Notes: generated by a model from the letters alone, not told the origin. Numbered from the stretch's first letter, positions 31,540 to 45,237 are shown. The stretch is DNA of 64,000 nucleotides from Diplolepis rosae (GCA_030998225.1 JAPYXD010000419.1:124001-188000), one strand, 5' to 3'. Translations and numbers: made by a program.

Positions 31540-33535
31540 GAACGGTAGCATCTTCGAAAAAAAGACTTGACTTTTATTTTATATGAAGTTCAAGTACAAC
31601 TAAACAAATTCTAAAAGTTTGAAAAGGGGTTGACCGATTGTTTAAACAAATAATGGACTTCAAAAGTCAGCATATTAAACATTGATCTTATGGCAAAGTA
31701 ATGGTGGATAGATAAAATGTTTTAATAATTTTCGCCCAAAATTTTCGATGATAATGAAAAAAAATTATTTAATTTAAAGCTAAGACCTTAACGAAGAAAT
31801 TTTAAAAAAACCGTAGTCGCGGACTTATTAAAAAGATATTTCAAAAAAAGGTCAGCTTCTTAGAAAAATTAGCTGGCTTTGGTTGAAATACGTACAGCTG
31901 GGGTCACGTGATCAACCTCACCATTTTACCGCGTGCCCACAGCGGTCTATCCCCACCCGGTACCCTGCTCGTACTATCTTAACGAGACAAAATAACAAAA
32001 TTCTCATAAATTCTAAAAGAATTTATCTGCCGGTTATATTCTTGGCGATGTCCTCATTTTCGATACCGTTCTTAAAGTAATATAACCGACTCAGAACTCT
32101 TGTTACACTGTACTGTCGCACGAAAAGTGTATCCCCACCACGGGAGTTGAGTCTCCTAGTCTCTAGTATCCTTGGGCAGATCTTAAGAAAGCAAATCAAG
32201 AGAAGGAGAAAATGTAAAAACTGGTTGCCACATACGTTTCCAATAATATGGAATGCATTTATCTCTTGTTGCATGGGTTTATTATTTCTTTATTATTGAA
32301 ATCCAATTTTTAAGAAACATTGGCAAATATTTATTCAATTTAATAATGTTTATGTGATATTCGAGATAAGTTTAATATTCTTGTGATAATGGCATGAATT
32401 TTCAAACAATTTTCATAAAAATTACAAATAATGAAAAGAAAGGATTTATTTGTAATTGCAGTACTCAATCCCATTTGTGTACATTTAAAATGTAAAATTA
32501 TTTTCATTCAAGCCCCCTAGATATTCTTTTAGAAAATTTAAAGCAAAAAAACTATTCGAAAACAAAATACATATTTAACAAAATATACTGAAAGTAGAAA
32601 TATAAAATACATAATAATATAATTAATAATTTATTTAATTTAATTTATAATAATTATAATAATTAACTGAGTAGATTATAATAAAAATAAAATTTATTTT
32701 TATAGTCGTATTATAGTTTTAGAAACAATAACGTTTGAGCTTTGAAAAAATTTCCTCAGTCCAAATTATTTTATTATCTTTATATTGACTTAATTTTATC
32801 ACCTTTTCAGGTGTTTTATTTTTTTATTAATAAGAGAGTTATTTATAGTTTATGAAGTCACAAAAATAAATCAATTTAGTATCATTTTTGAAAATTTTTA
32901 CTGCAATTTTGTATAATTTCACATGCATTTGCAGCTCTCTTGGGCCCAAAGTACTGTAAGCGCCGCCCTCGGCGACGGTCAACTCTCATATTACTTTCTT
33001 TGTTCAGGCCAGCCCTATCCGACACCCTGCCTGCAACGGCGAGAACTTGATTCCCTTAGTGATTACAGTTTCTATGTGCGAAGTTTTCTCACCAGAGCGG
33101 CGCTGCACGCGGCACGCTCTACAAAAGCATCATACTAATAGACAAATATTTAAAAAATATAAATAATTAAATTTCTGAACAATATAAAATGAAAAAATGT
33201 TCCTAAAATGATTCTAGGACATAAAATACACATTTTGCATAAATCAATTAATACAAAATAAAAAAAAGAACACATTAAACGTCGTAAAATATATACTGTG
33301 GATACGCATGAAGAATTCTTGACACCCTGAAAAAAATTTTTTTTATCTTTTCCCCATATAACTGAAAATATATTTAAAAATAAATAAAAATCTTAAGCTT
33401 CTAAATAGAAGTATTTTACATTTTTATTTTCCAGCTTCAAACGAATGAAATGAAAAATAATTATTTTGTTAAGCCCTGTGTTCAACATAAAAAACCATGT
33501 GAAGGGAAATATATACTTAATTAAAAATTTGTAAA
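31540..33535. other. AT-rich region without gene
   Basis: Mostly low-complexity AT DNA. The block 32930-33135 is noticeably GC-richer (GCCGCCCTCGGCGACGG) and open for 71 codons, but no motif is recognised and it is more likely a repeat fragment. Confidence 0.4.
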
Positions 33536-33539
33536 TGTA

Positions 33540-33668
33540 ACAAAAAGTATTCATTACTATAAAATTTGCTAGTACATATTTTTAACATATTTTAAATTTT
33601 AAAAAGGAAAAGATCGATGATGACTAGTTAAGTGTCGCAAAGTTTGGCTGCTTTTTTTTCAAGAAGCT
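33540..33668. repeat. Direct repeat flanking dispersed element (partner 35190-35330)
   Basis: ATTCATTACTATAAAATTTG to CAAAGTTTGGCTGCTTTTTT recurs at 35200-35325 with about 90% identity. The pair brackets the repeat at 34062-35199 together with the GC-rich strip CGCGCTTCGCGCGCAGC (33846), so the whole may be one composite insertion or a duplication. Confidence 0.65.
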
Positions 33669-34061
33669 AAATTTTTAAATTTCAACCACTTCCTGTCTTA
33701 CGAATTGTCTCATTCTTATTTAAAATAAAATTAAATCACATATGCTAACATCTCTACAGCTTCATTGGCATGTTCTTTGCATTGAAAAATAAATTTTGTT
33801 TCAAATGACAAAAAATCTGCCCACTTCGCGGGCACATTCTCATCCCGCGCTTCGCGCGCAGCTCGCTTCGCGCTCGGTCTTGTGCTCTTCACATACATTC
33901 AAGTTTATTTATTATAATTTGATACTGAATCTCAAACCAATTTTATAATAATATTACAGATGATGTGAATTACACATTTTCTCAAAGTCACTCAATTTCT
34001 TTTTGAAATTAAGTGAAAAAGGAAATTCAATTTACTTAAGGCTCTATCAGCCTTAAGGAAC

Positions 34062-35199
34062 ACATTCTCATCATGGCGCTCGCGCTTTGCGCTCGATTTT
34101 CTGTATACATTTCAGTAACTTTTTAATAAATTACATGATTAAAAGAATTTATTTTCCTCCAAATCTCTCAAAAAGGAAAAACAATCGTAGACTTTATTTA
34201 AGGAAACGATTTTGCAGAACAACGCTTATTTCGTATCTCACATATTTTGGTGAAAAAAATCGAATTTTTTTAATATTAAAAATCAAAACATAAAATATAC
34301 ATCCTGTCCCGAAATGTCTTAATGAAAATTTGTAGACCTCATTTAGGCAAACAATTTTCCATCTGAACGTTTTTTTTGTATCTCACATATTTTGTCTAAA
34401 AATGGAATTTTTGAATTTTAATCGTATTTTTTGGAATCGAAACGAAAAATATATGTTTTATCAGAAACTGTGTGAGACAAAACTTGTAGATCTTTTTGAA
34501 ACTAACAACTTTGTATTCTTACGTTTTTTTGTATTTCGAATATTATTGTTAAAAAGTTGAATTTTTGATTTTCAATAGTTTTTTTTTTTAATTAAAAAGA
34601 AAAATATGCATCTTATGAAAAAATGTTACAATTTAAATTTATAGGTCTGTATTTATTTAATAATATTGTATCATAACGTTTTTTCGTATCTCGTATAATT
34701 TAACTGGAAAACGGAATTTTGATATTGACTTTTTTCGAATTTGAATATGCTGTAACATTTCTAATTTTGATTTAATCAAATAATGTTATCAGGATAATTT
34801 GTAGAGATTTATGAGCACTATCAAAAACCAGTATTGAAATTTTTGATTTTTTCAAAAAATTATTTTCAAAAACACAAAAGTAGTGCTCAATCCGTCAATT
34901 TTGATTGGATGTGGCTGGTTAACGAACTTGTCCTTACTTTTTCGGCTCCGATAAAGTGTACCAAAGCTCAATTCAATCTGATGATTCTATCGAGAGTTAT
35001 GCCGCACACGACCTACAGACAGATAGACAGACAGACAGACAGACAGAGAGACAGGCAGACAGACAGACAGACAGACAGACACTTTCGTAAAAACCCTTTT
35101 TTATGACTTAGGGGGTCTCAAAACGTAACGATTTGATGAAAATATCGAAAGTCATTTTTCACATAAAACCAATACCTTCTCATCCATGATGAGAATGTA
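34062..35199. repeat. Dispersed 1.1-kb repeat with (ACAG)n, copy 1
   Basis: Matches 43650-44709 (about 90%). Short inverted ends ACATTCTCATCATGG and CCATGATGAGAATGT. A microsatellite of ACAG units sits at 35014-35082, just after the conserved GATTGGATGTGGCTGGTTAA and CTATCGAGAGTTATGCCG. The frame across the ACAG run (DRQTDRQ) is a by-product of the repeat. Confidence 0.8.
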
Positions 35200-35361
35200 A
35201 AAATATTCATTACTATAAAATTTGCTAGTACATATTTTTAGCATATTTTAAATTTTTAACATGTACAGATCTATGATGTCTAGTTAAGTGTCGCAAAGCT
35301 TGGCTGCTTTTTTCTTCAAGACGCTAACTTTTACTTACTTTTAATATTATTATTATAAACG

Positions 35362-35548
35362 GTAGTTTATTTTTCTTGCAAAACACGTCATATTAAAATG
35401 AATACATATGTGCATATTTTTTCGCGAAGTTCAATACTTACAAAAATTGATTGAATATAATGAAAAAAGACGAAAAAAATCAGCTATATCTGATAAAGTA
35501 TCTAATATATCTATATTCCCTGTACGAAATATGTCGAACATAACCGAA

Positions 35549-35593
<45 letters not shown>

Positions 35594-35633
35594 TAATTTT
35601 AATATGACGTGTTTTGCAGGAAAGATAAACTAC
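35362..35633. mobile_element. MITE with internal (TA)n
   Basis: Arms of about 45 bp (GTAGTTTATTTTTCTTGCAA and mirror) around a core that includes a TA run at 35552-35588. It abuts the next element with only a few shared bases. Confidence 0.65.
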
Positions 35634-36153
35634 ACGGAGAAACTCTTCATTGCATAATTTAGTATTATCATATTTATTTTTACTAAAAGTCAAAAGGAAA
35701 CGAGGATATAACGTCACTTTTTTAAAAATTACTATTTCTAATAATAAACTATGGAGTTACTAATAATATTGGAGAAAATGGTGATATAATTTTACTTATG
35801 CCTAAAAACAAAAGCAAATTTTATTACTTGAAATAGTAAAATCGTAATCGACACATCGAACGAATTATATTGAAGTAAACCCAATAAATGTTTCATTAAT
35901 TGCTAAAAAAGAATGTTAAGTTTACAAAAGACAATAGTAAGGTCACATCTTCTGTCTAACCGAATTACCATAGTATTTTGGAGATAGTTGAACCATATTT
36001 ATAACTTTACCTATCGAAAATAGGAAATAATTGCACCTCCATGATATAAAAAAATCATTCATTGGTAAATTTTACCATAGTTCTTATTAGATTTTGTGAG
36101 CTACATAGAGAGAGTATTTATAAACATAGTTACATATTTACATACACATACAC

Positions 36154-36201
<48 letters not shown>

Positions 36202-36970
36202 ATATAATTAATAAACATAAGAATGCACGCTCAAATACCAATTCAACGCAACTTAACCTAACTGCACAACGCACACATTCATAAACGCATCACAGTGTTA
36301 TGTCAATATTGTCAATTACAATGTAGCAACTTCATTATATACTGAACTGTAGAAACTTTTATGATTTGTGAGGAAAAGTTCGGTAGTCCCTCTGCTAGAA
36401 AAAATCGTAAGTTAGAAAGGCGCCATATTCAAATGTAAAAAAATATATTACTATATCAGCTACCGACAAATAATCATAACGAGCACATGGAGCGATCCTC
36501 GGCTAATATCACAAACGTTCGGCGTATCTGACGTCACTCGGCAGTACATTTAATATTTCCAATGGGAATTTTGACAACGTACTATTCCAATATATAATGT
36601 ATTCGATTGCAAAATATTCAAGTCTTTCTTTCTTCATTGTTCATTACTATTGACAATGGTAATTTCTCTAAACTATTTTGGAATTTATATTATTCAAAAG
36701 ACCAATTCTTGCATAGATAGCTTTACTTTTCATTTATATAGGTATCACTTATTTCTAGTTTCAATTTGTCATCAAAGATATTAATCTTTGCAACTCTCAA
36801 TGGTAATTTATAAAGTTGCACTATATTTAAAATTGGTTCAGAAAATGTATTTCCTCCTACCGCTATGGTAAATAAAACTAGTTTTGTTACTATATCCTCG
36901 CTTCCTATTGACTTTTAGTAAAAATAAATATAATAATACTAGATTTTACAATGAAAAGTTTCTCCGTGTA
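35631..36970. mobile_element. TIR element with TACACGGAG ends, 1.34 kb
   Basis: Terminal repeats of about 83 bp (TACACGGAGAAACTCTTCAT and mirror; about 88% paired). The body is AT-rich with a 45-bp TA run at 36155-36199. It sits immediately before copy 3 of the palindromic family, joining at GTATGTACATGCTG. No transposase. Confidence 0.7.
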
Positions 36971-37959
36971 TGTACATGCTGTGACTAGTATGGTACTAAA
37001 TAATAGAATCTAATTCTATAAAGACCTAAGTAATAATATAGAAGATTATCACCAAATAGTACAAAACATCAGGTACGAAAATACTTCACAAGCAGCAAAT
37101 TACTCAATTAAAAATCACCAGAGTATCCCAAACAAGAAGTTTTAAATGTCAAACTAAAGTAGTGACTAATTCAACACCTTAATTTTTAAACTACATGCAC
37201 AAGTAATAAATAAACAATTCTTAAAAGAAAAAAATCAATAATAATTACAATAATAAACAAAATAATAAATAAATAATAAAAAAGTAATAATACAAAAAAA
37301 TAAAATAAATAAATAAAATAATAAAAAAATAATAATAAAAAAAAACGCGAATTAATTTATACTAAAAATAGTTATTATACGTGACTATTATTAATAGTTC
37401 ACGTTCGGAACGTGAGATAATTTTTACACTGCTCCAAGGTACGTTTACCTGTTGAATTCTGTAATCTATATTTGATAAATTTATAATAAATTTATATTTA
37501 ATTATAGTTAAGAAATAAATACATATGCCCATTTAAATATATACAACATTATATACCATAATAATAAATATTACCGAGTTATATTTTAGTATTATTTAAT
37601 ATATTTCATTTCATTAGTTTAATTATGTATACTATCAATAACAATACCGGTAAAAAAGCATGGATTTCATATTGTTTCTTTAATATTTACACTTTTCCCT
37701 TTTTACTATATTTGAATTTACCGCAACATTCTTGTAATCAACCTAAGTAAAGATGGCGGCTCAGCCTTCAATTGGGCACACGACTTTTCGGACTTTCCCA
37801 TTGGCATTTTGCTTCCAGTGTATTATAGAGATCAGTGGGTATGCGTAGACAAAAATAGATTAACCTTCCATCGTCTCTCTGTCTTTCGCTCTCACCGAGT
37901 TTGCGGACTGACGTTGCCACTTACAGAGCGGCCTATGGCTTGTCTCCTCTATATATAAT
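36971..37959 (+). mobile_element. Palindromic element, partial copy 3
   Basis: 36971-37245 equals the inner left arm of copy 1 (24625-24900, same strand). After an AAT-rich bridge, 37350-37959 equals the outer right arm (25535-25960 and 27608-27670) plus further outer text (compare 23690-23800 reversed). The middle, with the exon-like segment, is deleted. The hAT fold-back has landed in its end. Confidence 0.75.
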
Positions 37960-40900
37960 CAGTGATCCCAGACCTGAAACCGACGCAGTGCCTCACACTC
38001 TCAGCCTGCCTGTCGGTGTGAATATGTAGTTATGGAAATAATACTTCTTTTTTCGATATTTTAATCAATTTTTTCCTAAAATAAACATCTATAAGATTTA
38101 AAAAAATTGTGGAATCATTTTGAAAGTCTAAAAATTATTTTTAAGTGGAAATTTGAAATTAACAAATATTTACAATTTGAATCTATATATAAATTGAAAA
38201 TATTTGAAATTTTTAAACGAAAGCTTAAATTATAAATTTCGAATTTCCACACTTTACCAATTTTGTACATTTAAAAAATTTTCAATTAGCGAATTGTTTA
38301 GCATTAAGAAGAGATAAACATAAAATTTAAGATTGAATATTACATTCTCAATTTTATGTTAGACATATTGTCATCTCACTGTTCGCAGTCAAATCACAGA
38401 CTTTTCATTTAAAAAATGAATTGCTTTACGGAAAGGAAAAAGTTTCTAATGGGAGGAGATAAATTAAAAAGCTAAAAAATGTGTTCAGTGATATTTGCAT
38501 ATGATCACATAAGTATTTATTGATTTCAAATTTTACATGAAAATTTTTTTTTCAAGTTCGTGTTTAAATCATGTCACGATTTTACAAGATCTTATGGGCA
38601 GCTGCAATCTGTTAAATAAAATATTTTGTAATTCTTAATTTGGCTGTTCTTCTGAAATCGTAGGAAAAATTCAAAGTCGATAAATGGTTAAAATTTTATA
38701 CCAAGATTTAAATTGCAAAATTTTAAAGCTTTGTGAATAAACTGCTTCATATTTAGAAAATACTTCAACTCTGTGAAGCATTTTTATATTTTAAGTGTAA
38801 AATCTGTGCTTAGGTCACAAAAAAGTAAGATAAAAATACTTTCATTATAAAATTAAGAATGTAGATTTAGCACTCATTAGGTCAAATGTTTATTACTTCT
38901 TCATATAAAATACTTTGCACATAATTCTCTGATTACATATTTTTTAAATGTTGGAACATTTAAGAAATTCATGAATATTTAACCTATTTATAAAAAATAA
39001 AAATTTACAAATAAAGCTTCGACTGAAAAATCTAAGAATTTTTCAATTATTGATCTATTTTCTTGTAAGTTTGAACATAGGAGAACTTAAAATTCCACAA
39101 TGACTTTATTTTTTAAGTGATGCTTAAACCTTTCTTTAATCTTGAGAACTCTTCCAGAACTTTATTTCAGGTGAGTGACTTTTTTTAAATGAAAGATTTC
39201 GTAATTCTAAATTAGGCTCATCTTGTAAAATTGTAAAAAAATTCTAATGCTTCAAAGTAAATTTTTCTGTCTAATTCAAAGCTAATAAGTATTCAATGTT
39301 TCAAATCAAAATCAGTCAAATTTCACTGAATACTTTAGTGAAAATGAACTGATTCAACAGTGAAACATAATTTTTCACTTATTAAATCAGTGAAAATGAA
39401 CTAATTTATCAGTGAAAAATATTTTGTTTACTGATAAATCAGTAAAAAGGCAAATCACTAATTCAATCAGTGAAAAATTTGACTGATTCAGATTCAGAGA
39501 GTAAAATGACTTAAAATTCCAAACTGATATTATTTTTCAAGTGATGCTTAAACCTTTCTTTATTCTTATGGGGATTCTTTCGGAAGTTCTTTTTAGGTGA
39601 GTGACTTTTTTTTTAATGAAAGATTTTGTAATTCTAAATTAGGCTCATCTTGCAACATTATAAAAAGATTTAAAAATTTAAAGTAAATTGTATAATACAA
39701 GTATTTTCATCCCAAGTTTTAGTGACCTATCCGAAGACTATCTATTTGAAAATTGAGATTTTTTATAAAGAGGAAAAAATTGTGTTCTTAAAGCAGTTAA
39801 TTCCCAGAGATTGAATATCTTTCATTTAATATTTTGATTTGAAACATTGAATTCTTATTAGCTTTGAATTAGACAGAAAAATTTACTTTAAAGCTTTAGA
39901 ATTTTTTTACAATTTTACAAGATGAGCCTAATTTAGAATTACGAAATCTTTCATTTAAAAAAAGTCACTCACCTGAAATAAAGTTCTGGGAGAATTCTCA
40001 AGATTAAAGAAAGGTTTAAGCATCATTTAAAAAATAAAGTCATTGTGGAATGTTAAGTTCTCCTATGTTCAAACCAGTGCTCCCAGATCGTGAATGGAAT
40101 TTACCCCCTCCATTTTGATATTTAATTGAAAAAAAGCAAATTTTCAAGTATCATTTGGGCAAATTTTCAAATATAATTAAAGAACAACTTGAAAAAGTAA
40201 TATACTTCAAAAATTTCCCCAAATTATATTTGAAAAATTGTTTTTTTTGCAATAAACTGGTAAAGTGGAGGGGTAAATTCTATCCACGATCTGGGAGCAC
40301 TGGTTCAAACTTACAAGAAAATAAATCAATAATTGACAAATTCTTAGATTTGTCAGTCGCAGCTTTATTTGTAAATTTTTATTTTTTATAAATAGGTTAA
40401 ATATTCATGCATTTCTTAAATGTTCCAACATTTAAAAAATATGTAATCAGAGAATTATGTGCAAAGTATTTTATATGAAGAAGTAATAAACATTTGACCT
40501 AATGAGTGCTAAATCTACATTCTTAATTTTATAATGAAAGTATTTTTATCTTACTTTTTTGTGACCTAAGCACAGATTTTACACTTAAAATATAAAAATG
40601 CTTCACAGAGTTGAAGTATTTTCTAAATATGAAGCAGTTTATTCACAAAGCTTTAAAATTTTGCAATTTAAATCTTGGTATAAAATTTTAACCATTTATC
40701 GACTTTGAATTTTTCCTACGATTTCAGAAGAACAGCCAAATTAAGAATTACAAAATATTTTATTTAACAGATTGCAGCTGCCCATAAGATCTTGTAAAAT
40801 CGTGACAAGATTTAAACACGAACTTGAAAAAAAAATTTTCATGTAAAATTTGAAATCAATAAATACTTATGTGATCATATGCAAATATCACTGAACACAT

Positions 40901-41662
40901 TTTTTAGCTTTTTAATTTATCTCCTCCCATTAGAAACTTTTTCCTTTCCGTAAAGCAATTCATTTTTTGAATGAAAAGTCTGTGATTAGGCTGCAAACAG
41001 TGAGATGAAAATATGTCTAACGTAAAATTGAGAAAGTAATATTTAATCTTAAATTTTATATTTATCTCTTCTTAATGCTAAATAATTCGCTAATTGAAAA
41101 TTTTTTAAATGTACAAAATTGGTAAAATGTATGGAAATTCGAAATGTATAATTTAAGCTTTCCTTTACAAATTTCAAATATTTTCAATTTATATATAGAT
41201 TCAAATTGTAAATATTTATTAATTTCAAATTCTACTTAAAAATAATTTTTAGACTTTCAAAATGATTCCAAAATTTTTTTAAATCTTATAGATGTTTATT
41301 TTAGGAAAAAATTGATTAAAATATCGAAAAAAGAAGTATTATTTCCATAACTACATATTCTGTAAATTTGAAATTGTCGTCTGCTTCGCGCCTCTTTTGC
41401 ACGGAGTCGAGAAAAACACATTTCTTAATTTCGACTCGATAAACGACAGCCTGAAATCTAAAACTTGGAACAGTTGAAAACGCATGCATTGTAACGAAGT
41501 AGCGAGGAGAATAAGGGGAAATGGGACGAGCCTTTCTCGCATGCAAGAGTGACGAGGAAAGAAAAATGGCAACGTGCCCCGTCTTCGCTCCCTACCCGAT
41601 TCACACCGACAGGCAGGCTGAGAGTGTGAGACACTGCGTCGGTTTCAGATCTGGGATCACTG
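37960..41662. mobile_element. 3.7-kb hAT fold-back with perfect 8-bp target duplication
   Basis: CAGTGATCCCAGACCTGAAA at the left and its mirror at the right, flanked on both sides by TATATAAT (37952-37959, 41663-41670). The arms are about 1.35 kb each: 37960-39310 and 39835-41662. The right arm holds two extra blocks, a nested MITE (40075-40302) and a 230-bp subterminal block (about 41368-41605) shared with the MITE at 7066. A 180-bp arm segment (39080-39255) is repeated at 39520-39690 within the loop. No transposase is encoded. Confidence 0.9.
40075..40302. mobile_element. Nested hAT MITE, 228 bp, perfect target duplication
   Basis: Ends CAGTGCTCCCAGATCGTG and mirror; flanks GTTCAAAC at 40067-40074 and 40303-40310, identical. 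The opposite arm of the fold-back still shows the empty site, GTTTGAAC at about 39069. The MITE therefore arrived after the arms were duplicated. Confidence 0.93.
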
Positions 41663-41698
41663 TATATAATATCTCTACATTCTACAAAGGTATTATAT

Positions 41699-44528
41699 TA
41701 TAAACCTAGATGCGGCGAGTGGCCTCGGAGTGGGGGAACGATATATTTAGAACATCACTCTTTCTTGAGTATCAAGGTTCTGCCCTTTTTACAACTTTCA
41801 GCCGTTTCCATGGCGACGCGTGTTTCTCGCAGTGTCTTCTGAATTCGAAAACACGGAGATGCTCGAAAATCTTCGGGAGACTTCGGCTCTCTCCTTATTT
41901 CGTCTATATATAGCATATAGGAAATAAAGTAAAAGCAGAGATGGTAAAGAGAGATCTCTGGTAAAAGCAAGCTTTCCCTAACTTTCTGAGTTTCTGCGAT
42001 TTCTTCGATTCGATGTCTCATGCACCTCGTCGTCTGCTCGCCCGGCGACTTCTGTTTACAAAATTTGACAGCTGACAAATTTTGTAAAAAGTCTTAAATA
42101 ATGTTGATGACGTGACATAAATTTTATGAATTTCAGGAAATGTTAAATAATTCTTTCGAGTGTGTGATCTGCAAGGACTATTTATTCGATACTATTTGTT
42201 TGTAGAATTTAAATGCAGAATTTGAGGTTAGGTTCATAACCTGTTGTATTCAAGTAGTTTTATTTTTTTAACTTTCTTTGATTTCACTCAATTGATTTTG
42301 AATATTATAAATTCAGAATGTTAATTAATTGCATTTTTATGTAAATTTTAAAAATAATCATTTTTAATTAATAAATTCTGTCATAATTACCTTTCTTGTA
42401 ATTCTACTTTATGAGAATATAAAAACACTCCTTTAAAGATAAAATGTGGAAACCTAGCTTCAAGTTTGCTTACGTAGGAAAAACTTTTCAGCCGACCCGA
42501 AATTTATGAAATAACTAAATAAATAATTACTTACAGGAAATAACTATTTAATATTCATTCTTACCTATACTTTATGGTAATAAAGTACATCTATGAAGGG
42601 GAAAATTGTTACTGTCAATATTTTTGGTCGAAATGAGAAATTAAAATTTTGAGTTTAGAACTTAAATCCAATACTCTTACAGTCTTGCAACTGAAAATTA
42701 AATTACAGTTATTGAAATTTTACAAAAGTACAATGTAAATCAGATGAATTAATGATACAATGATCTAAAAATGAATAAGTTTTAAAATCGTTTGAACTCA
42801 ACATTTTTTTAATTTTCAAAGGCTTTTTTAAGGCTATAAGTGCTTTTTACGCAAGTGATTAATTAAAAGCTTACAAGAAAATCATAAGTGGACAGATTAA
42901 AAAATAATGAGGTATTGAAAATTGCTTAATAGTAATATTTCCAATTTTAAATTGAATAAGTTGGGAATATTTAAATAAAAAGATCTACAAATAATTATAG
43001 TAGTTCCTCTTTACAAAAATTTTAATTGCAAATAATTCCAATTGTAAAATATCCTCGATTTTCACGCGTTTTTAAAATAAATCTATATAATTTAAAGTAA
43101 TTTTAGTTATATATCGAAAAAATTGAAATAGTCCTCAGACATTAGAAAAATAGGAAATTTATTCATGGAAATCATTTCAAATTGCATTTAATGAAATACT
43201 TCAAATGAAACAATTATTTTTTGCGCGCTCTTTTCAGGATATTGTTAGAATTTTCTTTTCTCACAATTTTACTGGGAATCCTTATATAAATCAGGATCAC
43301 ATTCGGTAACTTTATTTCTCTCTCTAAATCAAAATAAGTGCACTCAGAAAAAAGATTTGATTGAATCAAAGAAAATTATTTGCTTGAAAGACTTTCTTTG
43401 ATTTAAAGAAATGATTTGTTTAAATGAAATAAAATTTTTTTAATTCAAACATAATGTCTTTAAACGAAATAAATACTTGTTTGAATCAAATTAATTATTC
43501 TTCAAAACAAAGAAATTAATTCAATGATATATGGTCAAAGATATAAATTGTTTGATTGAAGGCAGAAATTTATTTGATTCGAACAAATATTTATTTGGTC
43601 CAAAGATATTTTGTTTGAATCAAACAAATTTTTTTTCATTAAGGTAGTAAAATAATTTATTTTCTTCCAAATCTCTCAAAATGAAAAAACAATCGGAGAC
43701 TTTATTTAAGGAGACGATTTTGCAGAACAACGCTTATTTTGTATCTCACATATTTTGGTGAAAAAATTCGAATTTTTTTAATATTAAAATTCAAAACATA
43801 AAATATACATCCTGTCCCGAAATGTCTTAATGAGAATTTGTAGACTTCATTCAGGCAAACAATTTTCCATCCAAACGTTTTTTTTGTATCTGACATATTT
43901 TGTCTAAAAAATGGAATTTTCGAATTTTAATCGCATTTCTTGGAATTGAAACGAAAAATATATGTTTTATTAGAAACAGTATGAGACAAAATTTATAGAT
44001 ATTTTTGAAACGAACAATTTTGTATTTTTACGTTTTTTTCGTATTTCACATATTATTGTTAAAAAATTGAATTTTGGATTTTCAATAGTTTTTTTTTAAA
44101 TTAAAAAGAAAAATATGCATCTTATGGAAAAATGTTACAATTTAAATTTGTAGGTCTTTATGTAGTAAATAATATTGTATTATAACGTTTTTTCGTATCT
44201 CGTATAATTTAACTGGAAAATGGAGTTTTGATATTGACTTTTTTTGAATTTGAATATGCTGTAACATTTCTAATTTTGATTTAATCAAAAACTGTTATCA
44301 GGATGATTTGTAGAGATTTACGAGCACTATCAAAAACCAGTATTGAAATTTTTGATTTTTTCAAAGTTATTTTCAAAAACACAAAAGTAGTGCTCAATCC
44401 CTCAATTTTGATTGGATGTGGCTGGTTAACGAACTTGTCCTTACTTTTTCGGCTCCGATAAAGTGTACCAAAGCTCAATTCAATCTGATAATTCTATCGA
44501 GAGTTATGCCGCGCACGACCTACTACAA

Positions 44529-44591
<63 letters not shown>

Positions 44592-45237
44592 CTTTCGTAA
44601 AAACCGTTTTTTCTGACTCAGGGGGTCTCAAAACGTAAAGATTTGATGAAAATTTCGAAAGTCATTTTTCACATAAAACCAATACCTTCTCATCCATGAT
44701 GAGAATGTAAAAAAAAGAATTAAAAATAAGAAAATATGAAAATAAAAAATTAAACTTTTTAAAAATAAGAAACTAATTCTCTTTCTATTGCATACATGTT
44801 CAAATTATAATAATTAAATATTGCTTTTTCATTCATGTACTTGTCTTTCACTGACAGAAAGTTAATTTAGCAATGCATGTTCACTGTAACCTATTTCAAT
44901 ATCAAAATGATACTATAAAGCAAAATAAAATACACATAAAGTAACATTGAAACACTTTACACGTCGCTTTTCCTTGCTTTGTTTACCAATTTTTAATTTT
45001 CTTCAATATATATAATTTAAATTTAAATTTTTAAAGCGCGCTTACTGTTTTTCGTATCTCAGCGGGTGGAGGGGATTGGAGGGAGATACATTTAGCGCCT
45101 CTATAATGCTTTCGAGGAACTAATTTGATTTGAACCGACGAATGGCTGAGAGGCAAGAGGGGACCGGTAAAAACACGCCGAAAGCGACGTCTGCATTTAA
45201 GTCTACCGAACTATAATTGGCCGCATCTAGGTTTATA
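41699..45237. mobile_element. 3.5-kb TIR element upstream of TRAPPC2
   Basis: TATAAACCTAGATGCGGC and mirror GCCGCATCTAGGTTTATA, flanked by ATAT on both sides (41695-41698, 45238-45241). Only about 18-20 bp pair. Interior: GC-richer ends (41710-42060, 45040-45230), AT-rich middle, and a copy of the 1.1-kb dispersed repeat. No transposase is recognised. Confidence 0.55.
43650..44709. repeat. Dispersed 1.1-kb repeat with (ACAG)n, copy 2
   Basis: Second copy of 34062-35199, lacking its left 70 bp; ACAG units at 44526-44592. Embedded in the 41699-45237 element. Confidence 0.8.

Noticed and set aside
34834..35106. ORF with repeated DRQTDRQ residues
   Set aside because: The repeat is a translated ACAG microsatellite; the same occurs at 44416-44616 and shows no domain.
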